NCBI GenBank assembly: GCA_011799875.1
Contig: CM022298.1
Span: 291,342,366-291,406,365 of the forward strand
DNA length: 64,000 bases
Source of the DNA: Thinopyrum elongatum
Lineage: Eukaryota; Streptophyta; Magnoliopsida; Poales; Poaceae
Direction: 5' to 3'
The notes under the pieces were generated by a model that worked only from the letters and a program-made list of their open reading frames with translations, had not been told where the DNA came from and did not search any database. The position numbers were made by a program, and so were the translations under genes. Of the stretch, positions 57,884-64,000 are shown in pieces (position 1 is the stretch's first letter; the number at the start of each line of letters is the position of its first letter).

Positions 57884-59176
57884 GTGACATCATGAGCTAG
57901 GTCTATGCGTAGATTCTATGCACGAGTAGAACACAAGTAGTTGTGGGTGATGATTTGTTCAATTTGCTTACCGTTACTAGTCCTATCTTGATTCGGCGGC
58001 ATTGTGGGATGAAGCGGCCCGGACCGACCTTACACGTACACTTACGTGAGACAGGTTCCATCGACTGACATGCACTTGTTGCATAAGGTGGCTAGCGGGT
58101 GTCTGTCTCTCCCACTTTAGTCGGATCGGATTCGATGAAGAGGGTCCTTATGAAGGGTAAATAGCAATTGGCATATCACCGTTGTGGCTTTTGCGTAGGT
58201 AAGAAACGTTCTTGCTAGAAACCCATAGGAGCCACCTAAAACTTGCAACAACAATTAGAGGACGTCTAACTTGTTTTTGCAGGGTATGCTATGTGATGTG
58301 ATATGGCCAAAAGGATGTGATGAATTATATATGTGATGTATGAGATTGATCATGTTCTTGTAATAGGAATCACGACTTGCATGTCGATGAGTATGACAAC
58401 TGGCAGGAGCCATAGGAGTTGTCTTAATTTATTGTATGACCTGCGTGTCAATGAAAACGCAATGTAATTACTTTACTTTATTGCTAACCGTTAGCCATAG
58501 TAGTAGAAGTAATAGTTGGCGAGACAACTTCATGAAGACACGATGATGGAGATCATGATGATGGAGATCATGGTGTCATGCCGGTGACGATGGTGATCAT
58601 GCCGCGCCTCGAAGATGGAGATCAAAAGCGCAAGATGATATTGGCCATATCATGTCACTTTATGATTTGCATGTGATGTTTATCATGTTTACATCTTATT
58701 TGCTTAGAACGACGGTAGCATAAATAAGATGATCCCTCACTAAAAATTTCAAGAAATGTGTTCCCCCTAAGTGTGCACCGTTGCAAAGGTTCGTTGTTTC
58801 GAAGCACCACGTGATGATCGGGTGTGATAGATTCTAACGTTCGCATACAACGGGTGTAAGCCAGATTTACACATGTGAAACACTTAGGTTGACTTGACGA
58901 GCCTAGCATGTACAGACATGGCCTCGGAACACGAGAGACCGAAAGGTCGAACATGAGTTGTATAGTAGATGTGATCAACATGGAGATGTTCACCGTTGAT
59001 GACTAGTCCGTCTCACGTGATGATCGGACACGGCCTAGTCGATTCGTATCATGTATCACTTAGATGACTAGAGGGATGTCTTTCTGAGTGGGAGTTCATT
59101 AAATAATTTGGTCAGATGAACTTAATTATCATGAACTTAGTCTAAAATTGTCTTTACAATCTATCTTGTAGATCCA
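57884..59176 (+). other. Copia leader with primer site
   Basis: Directly after the LTR, TGACATCATGAGC (57885-57897) is a degraded form of the initiator tRNA-Met site TGGTATCAGAGC. The remaining 1.25 kb is the long untranslated leader of this group; small frames on both strands are not genes. Confidence 0.7.
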
Positions 59177-62100
59177 ATGGCCCACGCTAATGTTGCCCTC
59201 AACTTCAACGCGTTCCTAGAGAAAACCAAGCTGAAAGACGATGGTAGCAACTATACGGACTGGGTCCGTAACTTGAGGATCATCCTCATAGCTGCCAAGA
59301 AAGCATATATCCTTGAAGCACCGCTAGGTAACGCACCCATTTTCCCAGCAACTCAAGACGTTATGAACGCCTGGCAATCACGTAGTGATGATTACTCCCT
59401 GGTTCAGTGCGGCATGCTTTACAGCTTAGAACCGGGGCTCCAAAAGCGTTTTGAGCAACACAGAGCATATGAGATGTTCCAAGAGCTGAAAATGGTTTTC
59501 CAAGCTCATGCCCGGGTCGAGAGATAAGAAGTCTCCGACAAGTTCTACAGTTGTAAGATGGAGGAAAACAGCTCTGTCAGCGAGCATATACTCAAAATGT
59601 CTGGGTTGCACAACCGCTTGTCTCAGCTGGGAGTTAATCTTCTAGATGACTCGGTCATTGACAGGATCCTCTAGTCGCTTCCACCTAGCTACAAGAGCTT
59701 TGTGATGAACTACAATATGCACGGGATGGAGAAGTTCATTCCTGAGTTATATTCAATGCTGAAATCAGCGGAGCTGGAGATCAAAAAGGAACATCAAGTG
59801 TTGATGGTGAATAAGACCACTAGTTTCAAGAAAGGCAAGGGTAAGAAGAACTTCCAGAAGGACGGCAAGGGAGTTGTTGTGCCCGGTAAGTCAGTTGCCG
59901 GGAAGAAGCCAAAGAATGGACCCAAGCCTGAGACTGAGTGCTTTTATTGCAAGGGAAATGGTCACTGGAAGCGGAACTGCCCCAAGTAGTTAGCGGATAA
60001 GAAGGCCGGCAACGCCAAGGGTATATATGATATACATGTTATTGATGTGTACCTTACCAGCGCTCATAGTAGCTCCTGGGTATTTGATACCGGTGCGGTT
60101 GCTCACATTTGTAACTCAAAACAGGAGCTGCGGAATAAGCGGAGACTGGCGAAGGACGAGGTGACGATGCGCGTCGGGAATGGTTCCAAGGTCGATGTGA
60201 TCGCCGTCGGCATGCTACCTCTACATTTACCTTCGGGATTAGTTTTAAACCTCAATAATTGTTATTTAATGCCAGCTTTGAGCATGAACATTGTATCTGG
60301 ATCTCGTTTAATGCGAGATGGCTACTCATTTAAATCCGAGAATAATGGCTGTTCTATTTATGTGAGAGATATGTTTTATGGTCATGCCCCGCTGGTCAAT
60401 GGTTTATTTTTATTGAATCTCAAATGTGATGTTACACATATTCATAGTGTGAATGCCAAAAGATGTAAGGTTGATAATGATAGTCCCACATACTTGTGGC
60501 ACTGCCGCCTTGGTCACATTGGTGTCAAACGCATGAAGAAACTCCATGCAGATGGACTTTTGGAGTCTCTTGATTATGAATCATTTGACACATGCGAACC
60601 ATGCCTCATGGGCAAAATGACCAAGACTCCGTTCTCCGGAACAATGGAGCGAGCAACCAACTTGTTGGAAATAATACATACTGATGTATGCGGTCCAATG
60701 AGCATTGAGGCTCGCGGTGGCTATCGTTATGTTCTCACCCTCACTGATGACTTAAGTAGATATGGGTATGTCTACTTAATGAAACACAAGTCTAAGACCT
60801 TTGAAAAGTTCAAGGAATTTCAGAGCGAGGTAGAGAATCAACGTGACAGGAAAATAAAGTTCTTACGATCAGATCGTGGAGGAGAATACTTGAGTCACGA
60901 GTTTGGCACGCACTTAAGGAAATGTGGAATTGTTTCACAACTCACGCCACCTGGAACACCTCAGCGTCATGGTGTGTCCGAACGTCGTAAACGCACTCTA
61001 TTGGATATGGTGCGATCTATGATGTCTCTTACCGATCTACCGCTATCATTTTGGGGTTATGCTTTAGAGACTGCCGCATTCACTTTAAATAGGGCATCAT
61101 CTACATCCGTAGAGACGACACCGTATGAATTATGGTTTGGGAAGAAACCTAAGCTGTCGTTTCTGAAAGTTTGGGGATGCGATGCTTATGTCAAGAAACT
61201 TCAACCTGAAAAGCTCGAACCCAAATCGGAAAAATGCGTCTTCATAGGATACCCTAAGGAAACTATTGGGTATACCTTCTACCTCATATCCGAAGGCAAG
61301 ATCTTTGTTGCCAAGAATGGATCCTTTCTAGAGAAAGAGTTTCTCTCGAAAGAAGTAAGTGGGAGGAAAGTAGAACTTGATGAGGTACCCCCTCTTGAAC
61401 CGGAGAGTAGCACAGCTCAGGAAGATGTTTCTGTGGTGCCTGCACCGACTAGTGAGGAAGTTAATGATGATGATCATGAAACTTTGGGTCAAGTTGCTAC
61501 TGAACTTCATAGGTCCACAAGGACACGTTCCGCACCAGAGTGGTACGGCAACCCTATCCTGGAAATCATGTTGTTAGACAACGGTGAACCTTCGAACTAT
61601 GAAGAAGCGATGGCGGGCCTGGATTCCAACAAATGGCTTGAAGCCATGAAATCCGAGATAGGATCCATGTATGAAAACAAAGTATGGACTTTGACGGACT
61701 TGCCCGATGATCGACAAGCCATACAGAATAAGTGGATCTTTAAGAAGAAGACTGACGCAGATGGTAATGTGACCATCTATAAGGCTCGGCTTGTCGCTAA
61801 GGGTTATCGACAAGTTCAAGTGGTTGACTATGATGAGACCTTCTCACCCGTAGCGAAGCTGAAGTCCGTCCGAATTATGTTAGCAATTGCCGCATTCTAT
61901 GATTATGAGATCTGGCAAATGGACGTCAAAACGGCATTCCTTAATGGTTTCCTTAAGGAAGAATTGTATATGATGCAGCCGGAAGGTTTTGTCGATCCTA
62001 AGAATGCTGACAAAGTATGCAAGCTCCAGCGCTCCATCTATGGGCTGGTGCAAGCATCTCGGAGTTGGAACATTCTCTTTGATGAAATGATCAAAGCGTT

Positions 62101-63121
62101 TGGGTTTATACAGACTTATGGAGAAGCCTGTATTTACAAGAAAGTGAGTGGGAGCTCTCTCGCATTTCTCATATTATATGTGGATGACATACTGTTGATG
62201 GGAAATGATATAGAACTTTTGGAAAGCATAAAGGCCTACTTGAATAAGTGTTTTTCAATGAAGGACCTTGGAGAAGCTGCTTACATATTAGGCATCAAGA
62301 TCTATAGAGATAGATTGAGACACCTCATTGGTCTTTCACAAAGCACATACCTTGACAAGATATTGAAGAAGTTCAATATGGATCAGTCCAAGAAGGGGTT
62401 CTTGCCTGTATTGCAAGGTGTGAGATAGAGCGCAGCTCAACGCCCGACCTCAGCAGAAGAAAGAGAAAAGATGAGTGTCATCCCCTATGCCTCAGCCATA
62501 GGCTCTATTATGTATGCCATGCTGTGTACCAGACCTGATGTGAACCTTGCCATAAGTTTGGTAGGGAGGTACCAAAGTGATCCCGGAATGGAACACTGGA
62601 CAGCGGTCAAGAATATCCTGAAGTACCTGAAAAGGACTAAGGATATGTTTCTCGTTTATGGAGGTGCCGAAGAGCTCGTCGTAAAGGGTTACGTCGATGC
62701 TAGCTTTGACACAGATCTGGATGACTCCAAGTCACAAACCAGATACGTGTACATTTTGAATGGTGGGGCAGTCAGCTGGTGCAGTTGCAAGCAAAGCGTC
62801 GTGGCGGGATCTACATGTGAAGCGGAGTACATAGCTGCTTCGGAAGCAGCTCAGGAAGGAGTCTGGATGAAGGAGTTTATCACCGACCTAGGAGTGATTC
62901 CCAATGCGTCGGGCCCGATGACTCTCTTCTATGACAACACTAGAGCTATTGCCATTGCCAAGGAGCCTAGGTTTCACAGGAAGACCAAGCACATCAAGCG
63001 CCGCTTCAACTCCATTCGTGAATATATTCAAGATGGAGACATAGATATTTGTAAAGTACATACGGATCTGAATGTCGCAGATCCGTTGACTAAACCTCTT
63101 CCACGAGCAAAACATGATTAG
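59177..63121 (+). pseudogene. Copia gag-pol, one frame of 1315 codons with four nonsense codons
   Basis: The ATG at 59177 opens MAHANVALNFNAFLEKTKLK. Domains in order: capsid; zinc knuckle CFYCKGNGHWKRNC (about 59938-59979); protease with FDTGAVAHI (about 60080); integrase zinc region from HCRLGH to CEPCLMGK, then core residues in HTDVCGPM, RSDRGGEY and VSERRKRT; reverse transcriptase with YVDDILLMGND (about 62176); RNase H with YVDASFDTD and a later CEAEYIAASEA. Integrase before reverse transcriptase is the copia order. TAA at 59525-59527, TAG at 59672-59674, TAG at 59987-59989 and TAG at 62426-62428 interrupt an otherwise unbroken phase. The length is normal for the group. The copy cannot make its own enzymes but could be copied by a relative. 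Confidence 0.9.
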
Positions 63122-63177
63122 CACAAGAACTCTATGGGTGTTCGATTCATCACAATGTAACTAGATTATTGACTCTA

Positions 63178-63192
63178 GTGCAAGTGGGAGAC
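63178..63192 (+). other. Polypurine tract of the copia element
   Basis: GTGCAAGTGGGAGAC lies directly before the 3' LTR. Confidence 0.7.
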
Positions 63193-64000
63193 TGTTGGAA
63201 ATATGCCCTAGAGGCAATAATAAAATGGTTATTATTATATTTCCTTGTTCATGATAATTGTCTATTGTTCATGCTATAATTGTATTAACCGGAAACCGTA
63301 ATACATATGTGAATACATAGACCACAGCATGTCCCTAGTGAGCCTCTAGTTGACTAGCTCGTTGATCAATAGATGGTTGTGGTTTCCTAACCATGGACAT
63401 TGGATGTCATTGATAACGGGATCACATCATTAGGAGAATGATGTAATGGACAAGACCCAATCCTCAGCATAGCACAAGATCGTGTAGTTCGTTTGCTAGA
63501 GCTTTTCTAATGTCAAGTATCATTTCCTTAGACCATGAGATTGTGCAACTCCCGGATACCGTAGGAATGCTTTGGGTGTATCAAACGTCACAACGTAACT
63601 GGGTGACCATAAAGGTGCACTACAGGTATCTCCGAAAGTGTCTGTTGGGTTGGCACGAATCGAGACTGGGATTTGTCATTCCGTATGACGGAGAGGTATC
63701 TCTGGGCCCACTCAGTAATGCATCATCATAATGAGCTCAATGTGACTAAGGAGTTAGCCACGGGATCATGCGTTATGGAATGAGTAAAGAGACTTGCCGG
63801 TAACGAGATTGAACAAGGTATAGGGATACCGACGATCGAATCTTGGCAAGTAACATACCGATGGACAAAGGGAATTGTATACGGGATTAATTGGATCCCC
63901 GACATCGTGGTTCATCTGATGAGATCATCGTGGAACATGTGGGAGCCAATATGGGTATCCAGATCCCGCTATTGGTTATTGGCCGGAGAGGTGTCTCGGT
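63193..64000 (+). repeat. 3' LTR of the copia element, partial
   Basis: The first 808 bp match the 5' LTR closely, with few substitutions and a 3-bp gap near 63605. It continues past the window. Confidence 0.9.

Larger units (their letters stand above)
56146..64000 (+). mobile_element. BARE/WIS/Angela-like Ty1/copia retrotransposon, right end outside the window
   Basis: The 5' LTR is 56146-57883, the 3' LTR starts at 63193 and is cut by the window edge. The LTR start (TGTTGGAAATATGCCCTAGA in the 3' copy; one T lost in the 5' copy), the long leader and the gag-pol order are those of the barley BARE-1 / wheat WIS and Angela group as I know it. One gag-pol frame spans 59177-63121. It disrupts the zinc-knuckle gene. 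The target duplication would start with TTGAG (56141-56145) and must be checked beyond the window. Confidence 0.9.

Overview
The window is nuclear DNA of a grass, most likely a Triticeae cereal (wheat, Aegilops, barley or rye). It contains no ordinary host gene that I can defend. It is a nest of transposable elements: BARE/WIS/Angela-like copia, Athila/Tat-like gypsy elements with tRNA-Asp primer sites, Stowaway MITE ends, tandem repeats and decayed element-borne genes. Family names come from recognising sequence, not from a search.

Layout. 1-410 is a broken gypsy reverse transcriptase piece. 720-7310 looks like a decayed DNA-transposon block: 84-bp hairpin repeats, two or three small unknown genes, a perfect 28-bp-arm hairpin, two Stowaway-type pieces and a 490-bp tandem repeat. 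A 5S-rRNA-like fragment, a 390-400-bp tandem repeat and a CA microsatellite follow (7398-8850). From about 9.7 kb to 56.1 kb runs a backbone that I read as one large, or two related, DNA transposon(s). It carries a small unknown gene, a two-exon B3-domain gene, an snRNA-type transcription unit, a GC-rich tandem array, a 20-exon-scale Ulp1-like (C48) peptidase gene, a second snRNA-type unit, and on the minus strand a 3'-5' exonuclease gene and a zinc-knuckle gene. Most of its genes carry stops or frameshifts.

Insertions into that backbone. A gypsy element (14898-22935, target duplication GTCGT) split the array. An unclassified element (about 23251-33055) also split the array and was itself split by a non-autonomous gypsy element (24162-31115, target duplication TGTTG) that carries an antisense multi-exon gene. 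A minus-strand LTR element without gag-pol (38339-45823, target duplication GAGAC) sits five bases inside an exon of the peptidase gene. A copia element (56146 to beyond the right edge) cuts the zinc-knuckle gene; its gag-pol frame has four nonsense codons and no frameshift.

The most unusual signal is a pair of matching units (12207-12516 and 51422-51739). Each has two RGCCCR boxes, an 11-bp element differing by one base from the plant snRNA upstream sequence element, a TATA box 24 bp further on (the spacing known for plant Pol III snRNA genes), a conserved body and an oligo-T end. The body contains the 11-nt U1 snRNA 5' end, but the rest is not an snRNA I know.
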